The notes beneath the pieces are model-generated. The model had not been told where the DNA came from. It did no database searches and saw nothing but the letters and a program-made list of their open reading frames with translations. Shown piece after piece: positions 55,234 to 64,000 of a DNA stretch of 64,000 nucleotides. Position numbers and translations under genes: made by a program. This stretch comes from Saprospirales bacterium. Its GTDB lineage: Bacteria; Bacteroidota; Bacteroidia; Chitinophagales; Saprospiraceae. Position 1 is the first letter of the stretch. Every line of letters begins with the position of its first letter. The stretch is from the NCBI GenBank assembly GCA_007695035.1, contig REEO01000034.1, positions 37,098-101,097 of the forward strand, written 5' to 3'.

Positions 55234-57531
55234 ATGAAACAACAACTACCAACCCGACCCTTTAAAGCATTTTTACTACTGTTTGCTTTTGTTTGTTTTT
55301 CCATTCCTCATTCTTCGCTCTATTCTGCGAGTGACTATACCGAAACCATCCTTAAAGGTGGTGAATTCATTGGAAGTGTTGATCCAACTTCTGAGTGGAT
55401 GCCGGGTATTTTAGAGGCAGCGACTAAAAATAACAGCGACTTTCAGGTAAATTCCCGACAGGACTGCGATGACGAACCTCCATTTTTTTATAACCACACC
55501 GAGGTGGTTTGCGATTTGAATGACCTTGAGGGCAGATGTCTGACGTTACAGAATCAGGAAGCTTTCCTGCCGAATGAACCCTGGTCAGCTTATACGCCCT
55601 GTGGGTGTTGTGTATTTCACAATCCCGCGTGGATCACTTTCGTGGTTCCGGATTCCGGGGAGTTGTACATAGATGTCGAAATAGACAATTGCATCGGTGG
55701 CGCCGGTGGGGAGGGTGTTCAAATTGCCCTTTATGAACTGGATGCCTCAGTGGATTTTGACACCACCGGTCAAAGTACTGGTCTGTGGCCGGCCGGACCG
55801 GAGTCACACCTTTCACCCTGTCATTATATTAACAGCCCTCAATTGGGTGTTGTTACATTCGAGGCTGAAGTTGCAGCAGGACAACTTTATGGCATAGTGG
55901 TGGATGGATGGAACGGTTGGAATTGCAATGTCGAGGTAATTGAAGTGCTAATAGATGGAGAAACTCCCGGGCACTGTAAACATTTGCTAGGGGTGTTAGA
56001 GTGGAGTGCCGGTGCATTTGGTTTCCAACCGGGGGATACAGTGTGCGCAGGAGCTGAAAATGTACCGTTCTCTATTGGCGATGGAGTTCAGGGTGCTTCT
56101 CACTACACATGGACCCTCGACGGAGAAATTATTGAGGGGTATGATTCAACGGAAGTTTTTCTGGATTTTCACCATGAGGATGTATTTGAGGTTTGCGTTT
56201 TTGCCTCCAATATGAACGAAAGCAGTGATACACTTTGTGCAGAGGTCGTTGTAGTCACCATTGCCGATTCACTTTTAACCCGGGATACCATTTGTATGAG
56301 AGAAGAGTACGCCTGGGAAGGACCATTCAGCCTGGTGGGAGAGGGAATCTATGGTCCTTTTTTCCAGGAAACGGGACACCTCGACACTACTATTCATGCA
56401 GAAAGTACAATCTTTGGTTGTGAATTGGATGCCATCCTGGAGCTTTTTTTAATAGGAGATAATTTCTCGAATCCCACGGAATTGGAGGCTATAATTTGCC
56501 ATGGTGATACCTATTACATTCCCGAGCAGGGACATCCCGAGGCCATGGCGTTTAATATCACAGGTATCTACGGAGATCTGCCCAACAGGGATGTCTTTAT
56601 TTCCCAAACTTCCGAACCCGGCAGTTTTTTCCAGTGCGATAGTTTCTTTGTTCTCGATCTGGCTGTAATTTTACTAGAAATACCGCAATTCATTGAGGAT
56701 TGTGTCGATTCTGTGTTCACGATCTGCACGCAGTCCCCCGGCGTGGTATTTCCCGGCCTGGCTGAGCACGGATTTCACCCTGATTTTACCTGGGAATGGG
56801 TAAGATATAGCGATGACAAAGTGCTAGCATCCGGGGACAATTCCATGGGGAATGTAATTTGTAAAGACCTTCCTGTATCAGAATTCCTCATTCCTGAAGA
56901 CCAATTGCTACTTTTCAGAATTAATGCTCATATCGATGGAGAACCCGGACCCGATGGTTGTGATTTTTCAGTGCCCTTTTTCGTCTCCCTCTCCGATTAC
57001 CTCCCTTCTACCCCTGAGGTCGAAGTTGAGGGAGAATTTTTTCAAGGAGACTTAATTCCATTGGAAATAACCAATCCAGATCCCACTGTGGATTATGAAT
57101 GGTCATTCAGCCAGCAACCGGATACTTTTGACTGGGATCCCAATCATCAAACTCTTCAAGTATCCTTTTCCGAGGCGGGGATAGTCGATGCCTGCGTGAC
57201 GGCCGCAACCCCATGTGCTGTAAGTGAAACACATTGCTTTGAAATCGAAGTGGAAATGGAGGTAACTGTGCCTCCGGTCGAGACCCAAAAACAAGAACTG
57301 GAATGGTTCCCCAATCCGGTATCCTATATGCTGCATATGCGATCCAATACACCACTTGGAGAAACTGATATACAGGTGTACGATACTCGAGGGGTTCAGG
57401 TCTATCAGGGAACTGAAGACATTGGTGAGGAGTATCAGTTTAGTACGACTGATCTTCCATCCGGGGTCTATGTGATCAGGCTGGTATTTGAGGATGGTAT
57501 TGGTCTGCACAAAATGGTAGTTCAGAAATAA
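55234..57531 (+). CDS. T9SS-secreted protein with PKD-like domains (copy A')
   Basis: A 765-residue paralogue of the protein at 51088. Signal peptide about 1-32. It lacks the N-terminal domain of about 115 residues found in copy A and starts with its own short linker. From FFYNHTEVVCD onward it runs parallel to copy A: GVQIALYELDASVDFDTTG, the PKD-like YTWTLDGEIIEG, the Cys-rich middle, and a second PKD-like domain (YEWSFSQQPDT). The type A T9SS domain (WFPNPVSYMLHMRS to MVVQK) closes it. Strongly conserved segments alternate with diverged ones, suggesting selection on the middle part. Convergent with copy B' (81-base gap). No catalytic motif found. Confidence 0.85.
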   Translation: MKQQLPTRPFKAFLLLFAFVCFSIPHSSLYSASDYTETILKGGEFIGSVDPTSEWMPGILEAATKNNSDFQVNSRQDCDDEPPFFYNHTEVVCDLNDLEGRCLTLQNQEAFLPNEPWSAYTPCGCCVFHNPAWITFVVPDSGELYIDVEIDNCIGGAGGEGVQIALYELDASVDFDTTGQSTGLWPAGPESHLSPCHYINSPQLGVVTFEAEVAAGQLYGIVVDGWNGWNCNVEVIEVLIDGETPGHCKHLLGVLEWSAGAFGFQPGDTVCAGAENVPFSIGDGVQGASHYTWTLDGEIIEGYDSTEVFLDFHHEDVFEVCVFASNMNESSDTLCAEVVVVTIADSLLTRDTICMREEYAWEGPFSLVGEGIYGPFFQETGHLDTTIHAESTIFGCELDAILELFLIGDNFSNPTELEAIICHGDTYYIPEQGHPEAMAFNITGIYGDLPNRDVFISQTSEPGSFFQCDSFFVLDLAVILLEIPQFIEDCVDSVFTICTQSPGVVFPGLAEHGFHPDFTWEWVRYSDDKVLASGDNSMGNVICKDLPVSEFLIPEDQLLLFRINAHIDGEPGPDGCDFSVPFFVSLSDYLPSTPEVEVEGEFFQGDLIPLEITNPDPTVDYEWSFSQQPDTFDWDPNHQTLQVSFSEAGIVDACVTAATPCAVSETHCFEIEVEMEVTVPPVETQKQELEWFPNPVSYMLHMRSNTPLGETDIQVYDTRGVQVYQGTEDIGEEYQFSTTDLPSGVYVIRLVFEDGIGLHKMVVQK

Positions 57532-57612
57532 ACTATCCATTTTACAGGCTGATTCCAATAATATATGCCGGCATTGGCTGCTATTTGACGATTTACCGTC
57601 TGGTCATCAGGC

Positions 57613-59154
57613 TTAGTGGATGCTGATTTTACCTTGCACGCTGTTTTCACCGTCTGCGAGATGGTAAATGTAAATGCCCGGTAGCAGATTTTCGACCGAA
57701 AGTCCTTTGTTTTTTGAAACGGTGGCACGCATCACCAATCTGCCACTGAGATCAAAAATGGCAACATCCATTGTTTCCGACAAACCCTCCCATATGAAGT
57801 TTATTTCTTCGGAGGCAGGCACTGGAAAAACAGACGCTTCCACAGGCTTTATTTCATTCACAGAGGTAGGTTCAATTTCTGTGTAATAAAACGTCTCTCT
57901 ATTGAGTACTGTACCAGGTTGAAAAAATACATCCACAGACTCGATTTGACGAATTTTATGCGAAAACCAATTCTCGGGAAGCTCTCTAAAGGAAATATTA
58001 TCCGGTGACCAAACCTCAGCGAGGGTCACATCTTCATTGAAATCGAAGCGATTTTCAATCACCGGCAACCAGGTGCCCTCATCAAACTGGAAGTTGACTT
58101 CCTCCAGAACGGGCACTCCGTTATCATCGTAAACGTAAATGTGAAAGAAGTTGGGGACCCATTCTTCAGCGAATGAGTCGTAGATGAAAGAAGTGCGATC
58201 GAGCAACCTTTCGACCTCCCATGAGAATACCTCCAAAACCTGCGGCTGAAATTCGCCCTGGTTGTTGAGTGAATAAAACACGTTCTCCTCTACATTGCCC
58301 CATTCATCGTACATAAACTCAGTTCGCGTCATCTCTTCCCACGTATCATCGTCTTCGGCGTAATTTTGGAAAGAAGTCACAATGCGGAGGCCATCATCAT
58401 CGTAGGTGTTTACCAATCTGGAGTCCAAAACCCATTCATCCTGCGAGGAGTTCCAGTTGTGAGTAAGCCTCTCGGTCACTTGCTCATCGGTGTTGTAATG
58501 GAATGTTTCCAAAAAGGACGGATTCCAATGGCCTTGCCCAATAGACCAGGATTGAATATAAACAGTATCCACCAATCCCGGACTGAGGTAACTGTTTTGT
58601 ATCCAGAGTTCATTGCGCCATTGTTGCCCTGCATTGTGCCACTCAGAAAAAATTTGATCGGTTATATCCCCATCGGCATTGTATTCCAGGGTAGCCCTGC
58701 GGTCTCTTTGCCATTCTCCTTCACTGGCACCGGGTTTATAATTTACTCTCTCTATGACCTGGTTTGAGGAGTTAAAGCTGAAGGTATATCTTTCTGTACC
58801 GTACCATCGTTGGTCCGGATTGTTCCATTCGTATATAATTTCTTCGATGAGGTTTCCATTTTCATCGTAGTGGAATTCCTCTTTTTCAAAAGGATCGAGG
58901 ACCATGGGATCATCGACACCCTCCTCCTCATAGATTATGCTGTCCAGTTTATACAGTTCATCCTGTGAAGATCGATTGGTATTGAGCATTTCGTTTGTGG
59001 GAACACCCGGTAACAGGCTCCTTTCAGGATTTAGGACTTCCTGCATTTTCGCCTTTTTTTCCTGGTACTTCTGGTAGGCATCTAAAATGTCGGATTGTGC
59101 TTTAAGTCCGGTAATTAATAATAAACCTGCGCCTAATAGTAGGATTTTTTTCAT
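57613..59154 (-). CDS. T9SS-secreted YD-like repeat protein (copy B', full length)
   Basis: A 513-residue exported protein with a clean signal peptide (1-19, ends GLKAQ) and a short helical N-terminus (DAYQKYQEKKAKMQEVLN). About seven tandem repeats follow with a Y-(N/D)-x-(D/N)-G-(N/D) core (FHYDENGNLIEEII, LEYNADGDITDQIF, YVYDDNGVPVLEEV), separated by W-containing strands. The C-terminus is a type A T9SS sorting domain (VFPVPASEEINFIW to GKISIH). This looks like an intact surface protein, and the copy at 53915 is its truncated partner. A TAAATTTG box lies about 63 bases upstream (59217-59224, minus), without a good -33 element. Function unknown; sugar- or protein-binding repeats are possible. 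Confidence 0.83.
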   Translation of the reverse strand: MKKILLLGAGLLLITGLKAQSDILDAYQKYQEKKAKMQEVLNPERSLLPGVPTNEMLNTNRSSQDELYKLDSIIYEEEGVDDPMVLDPFEKEEFHYDENGNLIEEIIYEWNNPDQRWYGTERYTFSFNSSNQVIERVNYKPGASEGEWQRDRRATLEYNADGDITDQIFSEWHNAGQQWRNELWIQNSYLSPGLVDTVYIQSWSIGQGHWNPSFLETFHYNTDEQVTERLTHNWNSSQDEWVLDSRLVNTYDDDGLRIVTSFQNYAEDDDTWEEMTRTEFMYDEWGNVEENVFYSLNNQGEFQPQVLEVFSWEVERLLDRTSFIYDSFAEEWVPNFFHIYVYDDNGVPVLEEVNFQFDEGTWLPVIENRFDFNEDVTLAEVWSPDNISFRELPENWFSHKIRQIESVDVFFQPGTVLNRETFYYTEIEPTSVNEIKPVEASVFPVPASEEINFIWEGLSETMDVAIFDLSGRLVMRATVSKNKGLSVENLLPGIYIYHLADGENSVQGKISIH

Positions 59155-59348
59155 TGGGATATGGATTGTTTAATATAATTGATAATAACAGCAAAAATTA
59201 CATGAGTAACAAGACGCAAATTTAATAAGCTTGAGTATTGGCAGGTGTTAATTAACGCGAATGAAGGGGCATTTTAACATTTTGGACAAGCGGCTCATTG
59301 GAAAAAAGGGTTTTTGTTATCAATATCAACTGTGGGGTGATGGGAAGA

Positions 59349-62300
59349 TTAACTCATGTACGCTCCAAAATAGTTGTAAATGATCTTTTTCAGGGCTGCG
59401 ACTTCCAGGGGTTTGGTCAGGAATGCATTCATGCCGCTTTTCATGCCCTTTTTCTGATCTTCAGCAAGTGCTGCGGCTGAGAGACCGATGATCAGCGACC
59501 TTTCCAGGTTGTTTTTCGACTCAAAGGTTCTGATTTTTCGGGTGGCTTTGTTTCCATCCATTTCCGGCATTTGAACATCCATAAGGACAATACCCGGATG
59601 GTGTTTTTTCCATACTTTAACCGCTTGTTTGCCATCTAATGCCTCAAGTATTTTCGCGCCGGGAAATTCTTTTTCCAATACTTTCTTGATCAGGATCATA
59701 TTGAATTCGTTGTCCTCGGCGATGAGAATGGTCAGATTGTCAGCAACCAAAACCAATTCGTTGGTAGAACTATTGCCTTTATTGACATTTTTAGCTGCTT
59801 TTAAACTTTTTTCCTCAACCACTTGCTTCAAACAAGACAGGAGATTGTATTTGTGAATAGGTTTTTGAATCCTGAACTTGATTCCTTTGGCGTTGCACTG
59901 ATTTTCAAGCTCAATTTCATCGAGGGTGGAGGAAGTAAGCACAAAGGGCAGGTCGATATTCCTTTCATTTCGAAAGTGATTTATCAATGAAAACAATTCG
60001 AAACCGGTAGTACCAGGCAACTCTCTTTCACAAATGATTACGTCAAAACTATGGCTGTTTAAATTCCCCTCCAGTTCATTCTGATCTGCAGCTTTTTCAG
60101 GGATTCCACCAAAATTTGAGATCAGCCTGGACATCAATTCCCTGCTTTTATCACAGGGCTCAATAATCAGGCATTTTTTTTCTTTGAGTAAGTCAATATC
60201 CTTGTTAACTTCCAAAGGTTGGGCTTTGAAACTCAGATCAAAGAAAAAATGAGCACCCATGCCGGCATCACTTTCAAGTTTGATCTCTCCACCCATTTGC
60301 CGGACCAATTGATTGGAAATTTTCAAGCCCAGACCGGTTCCCCCAAACCTTCGTGTGTAAGATGTATCCACCTGTTCAAATGCCTCAAATAATTTGTCAT
60401 GGTGCTCCCTTTTGATTCCAATACCGGTATCTCGAATTGAAAACCGGAAATTCCATCGGCCTGACTCAAGTGGCAGGGCAGCAATTTTTAGCTCAACAAA
60501 GCCACTATCGGTAAACTTCACGGCATTGTTGAGCAAATTGCTGAGAATCTGACGCAATCTAAGGGGGTCAAAATAAACCTGCTCCGGCATATTGGGATCG
60601 ATGTCCAAAATAATTTTCAGGTTCTTTTGCCAGGCGGAATAGCGGACCAAATCAATGGTTTGAATTACCAATCGAGGGAGGTGAGTCCAGACAAAATTGA
60701 GCTTTAGTTTCCCGGCTTCTATTTTGGAAAGATCCAGAATATCATTGATAATCCCCAGCAGATTGTGGCCGCTCCTGTGAATTATGTTGAGGTACTTAAG
60801 TTGGCTTCCCTCAAGTCCGGTGGATTGCAGCAATTCAGAAAAACCGATTATGGCATTCATCGGAGTCCTGATCTCATGGCTCATGTTGGCGAGAAAATCG
60901 GATTTGGCTCTATTGGCCTTTTTTGCTTCTGTCGTTGCACGCTCCAGCTTTTTGTAAGAGTTGGCTCTGGACTCCACATTTATAATGAGTTCTGCAAAAA
61001 CTTCTAATACTCCCAGGGTTTTTTCGTCCATCTCCATGGAACCTCCAAAAGAGACAAATTTTATCAGACCCTTGACGTGAGATCCATCTATTAAAGGGAT
61101 AGTTACCAACGACCTGAGCTTCTCCCGTTTCATTATGCTTTCCAGGTCGTTGCCTTCACTATCCATTTTATATGAGAAAACCAATGGTTTCCTACTTTTT
61201 GAGAATTTGGCCAGCAATAGTTCGAGGTCATCCGTTTGCAGATGCGGTTCATCAATTTGATCGTTGAAACTGTGTTCACTCAAGTACAACCTCCATTTCC
61301 CGGATGGGTGTCCCTTTAAAAATATACCACCGTAATCAGCCTGAATGTAAGTAGTAATGGTTTTAAGTGCTGTTTTGACAGAGTCCAGTACCTTATCAGT
61401 GGGAATATTGATAAATTTCCTGGCCATTCCTATGAGTAATTCCAGGGAGCGTTGGTGTTTTTCCACTTCCTTTTCAGCCCTTTTCCTGTCGGTTATATCG
61501 GAGACAAGTCCCAGAATAAAGGGTTCCCCTTTGCTGTTTTCAAATTTTATTTTTTTGATGATGACAGTGGTTTTATTCCCTCCTGCCAGTTCCACCTCTA
61601 TCTCTTTCTCCCTGTATCCCTCAACCATGGTCTTTTTGTCCTCCTCCTCAAATAATTTTCGTGTTTCGGGGTCGAAAATACCATAAGTCTTTTTTCCTAG
61701 AAGGCTTTTCCCACTGTCAGAAATTAAACCCAGAAATTTTTTATTGGCCCTTATGAGGTTAAAATCCTGGTCTTTGACAAAGAGATAATCTGGCATGTGG
61801 TCGAGTATGATGTCCAAGAACTCAGCATATTCAGCAGCTGCAAAGGAAGCCTTTTTCTGCCGCGTTATGTTGCGCACTACACAAGTGGCTCCTTCTACCT
61901 TGCCCTTCGCATCTTTTATGGGTGAAATTCTAAGGTCAAACCAGGTGGTCCCACTGGCCAATTCAAGGTGGAATGTGTGTTGTTTTGGTTTATTGTCATT
62001 CAGACAGTTTTCCAGTTTCTTCTGGATCTGCTCACTGACATCTGCAGGCAATGGCAAGTCCTCAAACCGCTTACCTGCCTGGGTCTTTGTATCGATATCA
62101 AGGTGGTTATCCTCAGGTAAAAAGAAGTCAGTTAGCATCCCATCGGAATTGACAACCAATACATGGTCATTCATGCTCTCCAAAATGGCTGTTTTTTGGG
62201 CCTCACTGCGGTGAATTTTCTGCTCAGCTTTTTTTCTCGCAGTAATATCCCTTGTTACCCCAATTATGCCGATTGCCCGATTATCTTCATCACGCAGGTA

Positions 62301-63860
62301 TCTCATGTGTATCTCAGCGTGTTTAATAGTGCCATCCTTAGCGATGAATTCGCCCTCTATGAGCAGCGTTCGATTGGGGTCAGTATCCGGTCTTTCTTCC
62401 AATTCCAACTCGCGGCGATGGTATTGTTTTAGTCTTGAATAAAATTCACTTGTGGTAAGGTCTTTCGCCGGTGATTTTATGTATTCCTCAGCTGAATATC
62501 CGAGGAAGTTTTGAATGGATGGACTACAATAGTTGGTGTTCATATCCATGTCCATAGTCCAGATCACATCCGTGGAATTTTCGGAAAGCATGCGGTATTT
62601 TAATTCACTTTTACTCAGTTTTTTGTTTGTGTCCGATATAAGCCGGTTTTTTCTGAATAGCGTAATTAAAAATACTGCAATTAGACAAATGAGTATAGTG
62701 CCACTAATTATTACTGTCCACAGTTGTCTGTTCTGATTTTGAATATGAACTTCCCGCTGTTGAATGGCATGGTCGTACTCCATGGCCATCATGGTGAGCT
62801 TCATGTTTTCCGTTTCAGAAGCTTTGTATGCATCCCACATGTTCTTCAGCATTTCGTAGGCTTCTGGAATATTTCCCGTCTGTAGGTAATTAGATCTCAA
62901 TATTTCAGCTGCCATGAAAATGTAAATATTGACCTGGGCCTCCTCAGCTTTATCCAGGGCTTGCTGAGCCAATTCAATGGCCTGTGCATAGTCTTCCAGG
63001 CCGCCGTGTCCCACTATCCTGGCCTTATTTATCAGGGCGAGTTGTTTTTGCCAAAAGAGATCTCTGCCTTCAATATATTCCAGTGCCTCATCAATTACCG
63101 TCAGTGCCTGGTCATTCTTGTTGAGCCTAGATTGAAGAGCGGCACTCAAGATCATGTTGGAGGCAATTATTTGCTCCTTGTTTTCTAAAATAGCAAGGGA
63201 ATCCGACTTTTCAAGATAGTTTAAGAGGTGTCCATAGTGTTCAGTCAAAACCAGATACTCATCCATTATTTCAAAAGGGTCTTCTCCGGTGGTTTGAAGG
63301 CGTGTGAGGAATACATTGTGTTCCAGCGCGCGGTAAAACAATTCAAACCTCGTGGCAGCAAGTCGGTTGTAAACCCGGGCCAGATAGCTGGCATTACCAG
63401 TATCTTTGTAGTACACTTCCGCTTTTTTCAAGAATACCAAAGCCTCCTCAAAGTCTTCCGCTGCCCTGTATGTCTCACCGAGGTATATAATTACCCTGAA
63501 TTTGGGATCCTGCAAATCCAGTTCCTGAAAGTAATCGCGAGCTGTAGTAAGCCGGTTCACAGCTTGCAGGTAGTCTCCCCGTGCAATCCAGGCTTCACCG
63601 CTTCGCAGTGCTCCGAAGCCTTTCTCTTTCACAAGGCCCAGAGAGTCAGCCAGGTAGTAGGCTCTCTCTGCAAACTCAACTGCCTCCTCGGTACTGAAAG
63701 ACTCAGAGGATGCGCGCAGTAATTCTTCGATCTCAGGGTCTAATCCGACAAATAAATCAGCGTCGGCCCGCAGTGTTATACCGATTCCAATAATGAGTAT
63801 TAGCATTACTACAGCACTTTTGCAACCCGTATAAATCGACCCTGATGACACAGCAAACAT
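59349..63860 (-). CDS. Hybrid sensor histidine kinase: TPR, three PAS, GAF, HK, two receiver domains
   Basis: A 1503-residue membrane sensor kinase. An N-terminal hydrophobic segment (15-31) is followed by a TPR-type helical sensor (about 40-370) and one membrane helix (about 382-404). Three PAS domains and a GAF domain span about 415-965. The HisKA domain has phospho-acceptor His995 in NMSHEIRTPMN. The HATPase has the G boxes DTGIGI and GTGLGL. The first receiver is degenerate: Glu1278 (ICERELPG) replaces the phospho-acceptor Asp, and the acidic pocket reads IIEPC. The second receiver is canonical (Asp1428 in LMDVQMPEMDG, with Lys in FLTKPLE). No response regulator or Hpt gene is adjacent. 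The promoter at 63883-63911 starts a very short leader. The TPR-plus-membrane design mirrors the cyclase at the other end of the window. Confidence 0.93.
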   Translation of the reverse strand: MFAVSSGSIYTGCKSAVVMLILIIGIGITLRADADLFVGLDPEIEELLRASSESFSTEEAVEFAERAYYLADSLGLVKEKGFGALRSGEAWIARGDYLQAVNRLTTARDYFQELDLQDPKFRVIIYLGETYRAAEDFEEALVFLKKAEVYYKDTGNASYLARVYNRLAATRFELFYRALEHNVFLTRLQTTGEDPFEIMDEYLVLTEHYGHLLNYLEKSDSLAILENKEQIIASNMILSAALQSRLNKNDQALTVIDEALEYIEGRDLFWQKQLALINKARIVGHGGLEDYAQAIELAQQALDKAEEAQVNIYIFMAAEILRSNYLQTGNIPEAYEMLKNMWDAYKASETENMKLTMMAMEYDHAIQQREVHIQNQNRQLWTVIISGTILICLIAVFLITLFRKNRLISDTNKKLSKSELKYRMLSENSTDVIWTMDMDMNTNYCSPSIQNFLGYSAEEYIKSPAKDLTTSEFYSRLKQYHRRELELEERPDTDPNRTLLIEGEFIAKDGTIKHAEIHMRYLRDEDNRAIGIIGVTRDITARKKAEQKIHRSEAQKTAILESMNDHVLVVNSDGMLTDFFLPEDNHLDIDTKTQAGKRFEDLPLPADVSEQIQKKLENCLNDNKPKQHTFHLELASGTTWFDLRISPIKDAKGKVEGATCVVRNITRQKKASFAAAEYAEFLDIILDHMPDYLFVKDQDFNLIRANKKFLGLISDSGKSLLGKKTYGIFDPETRKLFEEEDKKTMVEGYREKEIEVELAGGNKTTVIIKKIKFENSKGEPFILGLVSDITDRKRAEKEVEKHQRSLELLIGMARKFINIPTDKVLDSVKTALKTITTYIQADYGGIFLKGHPSGKWRLYLSEHSFNDQIDEPHLQTDDLELLLAKFSKSRKPLVFSYKMDSEGNDLESIMKREKLRSLVTIPLIDGSHVKGLIKFVSFGGSMEMDEKTLGVLEVFAELIINVESRANSYKKLERATTEAKKANRAKSDFLANMSHEIRTPMNAIIGFSELLQSTGLEGSQLKYLNIIHRSGHNLLGIINDILDLSKIEAGKLKLNFVWTHLPRLVIQTIDLVRYSAWQKNLKIILDIDPNMPEQVYFDPLRLRQILSNLLNNAVKFTDSGFVELKIAALPLESGRWNFRFSIRDTGIGIKREHHDKLFEAFEQVDTSYTRRFGGTGLGLKISNQLVRQMGGEIKLESDAGMGAHFFFDLSFKAQPLEVNKDIDLLKEKKCLIIEPCDKSRELMSRLISNFGGIPEKAADQNELEGNLNSHSFDVIICERELPGTTGFELFSLINHFRNERNIDLPFVLTSSTLDEIELENQCNAKGIKFRIQKPIHKYNLLSCLKQVVEEKSLKAAKNVNKGNSSTNELVLVADNLTILIAEDNEFNMILIKKVLEKEFPGAKILEALDGKQAVKVWKKHHPGIVLMDVQMPEMDGNKATRKIRTFESKNNLERSLIIGLSAAALAEDQKKGMKSGMNAFLTKPLEVAALKKIIYNYFGAYMS

Positions 63861-63882
63861 TTTATAATAAAGTTAAATGTAA

Positions 63883-63911
63883 CAAATATAACATTTTTTA
63901 ACAACTACCAA
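63883..63911 (-). promoter_or_regulatory. Promoter of the hybrid kinase gene
   Basis: Minus-strand TTG (63909-63911), 18-base spacer, TATATTTG (63883-63890), exact consensus, 22 bases before the ATG at 63860. Confidence 0.75.
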
Positions 63912-64000
63912 TTTTTAGCAAAACGGTTAAAAAATTAAGCTATGAGTCCACTCCGAAAACCCTTTTGTGCATGAAAATGAGCGAAAAATTCAAGATCGAG

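Larger units (their letters stand above)
51088..59154. repeat. Tandemly duplicated convergent gene pair (A+ B- A'+ B'-)
   Basis: The four genes alternate in strand. The two plus-strand products (869 and 765 residues) are paralogues over their last 650 residues. The two minus-strand products (394 and 513 residues) are paralogues along almost all of the shorter one. The simplest reading is a tandem duplication of a unit of about 4 kb, followed by divergence and loss of the 5' end of one minus-strand copy. Confidence 0.8.

Noticed and set aside
53915..59154. RHS/YD-repeat toxin system
   Set aside because: The repeats recall YD repeats, but there is no RHS core motif, no toxin C-terminus and no immunity gene; both proteins end in T9SS domains.

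Overview
This window looks like a chromosome segment from a free-living member of the Bacteroidota, most likely a Saprospiria/Lewinella-type lineage. That placement is inferred from protein content, not from a marker gene. The evidence is: many very long secreted proteins ending in type IX secretion (T9SS) sorting domains; HYR, SprB-like and dockerin-like modules; TlpA-type lipoprotein thioredoxins; a DUF5916 outer-membrane protein; and promoter boxes of the phylum-specific form TTG-N18-20-TAnnTTTG. No rRNA, transposase, integrase, prophage or CRISPR array was seen.

Layout. 1-2.2 kb: 3' part of a TPR/membrane adenylate cyclase, then a small membrane-anchored unknown protein. 2.5-9.1 kb (minus strand): a murein-peptide cluster of tricorn-like protease, LD-carboxypeptidase, dipeptide epimerase and a PLP alpha-oxoamine-synthase-like enzyme. 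9.3-19.1 kb: uvrC, a GNAT acetyltransferase, a lamin-tail secreted protein, a coiled-coil protein, a CPA2 antiporter and rluF. 19.1-19.7 kb: a gene-free stretch with nested palindromes. 19.7-27.9 kb: a divergent SAM-hydroxide-adenosyltransferase homologue, phoH, an OsmC protein, aroA, a small membrane protein, an isochorismatase-like hydrolase, a TlpA-like lipoprotein, a BASS transporter and an unknown membrane protein. 28.1-30.7 kb: a complete three-gene ABC importer. 30.8 kb: tRNA-Val(UAC) with its own promoter and terminator. 31-35.9 kb: unknown membrane protein, NTF2-like protein, DUF5916 protein, exonuclease III, DinB-like protein.

36.2-59.2 kb is an accessory, surface-protein region. 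It holds a 2161-residue repeat protein, a KefB-type antiporter, a duplicated beta-helix lipoprotein, a 1356-residue zinc metalloprotease, and then two copies of a convergent pair of secreted-protein genes arranged A+ B- A'+ B'-. The pair appears to be a tandem duplication of about 4 kb in which one B copy has lost its 5' end and export signal. The window closes with a 1503-residue hybrid histidine kinase whose first receiver domain has lost its phospho-acceptor.

The strongest leads for new biology are the duplicated convergent T9SS pair, the dockerin-like module shared by two giant secreted proteins, the SAM-hydroxide-adenosyltransferase homologue that appears to lack its catalytic residues, and the palindrome cluster at 19.4 kb. 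All functional calls rest on reading motifs by eye; no database search was run.
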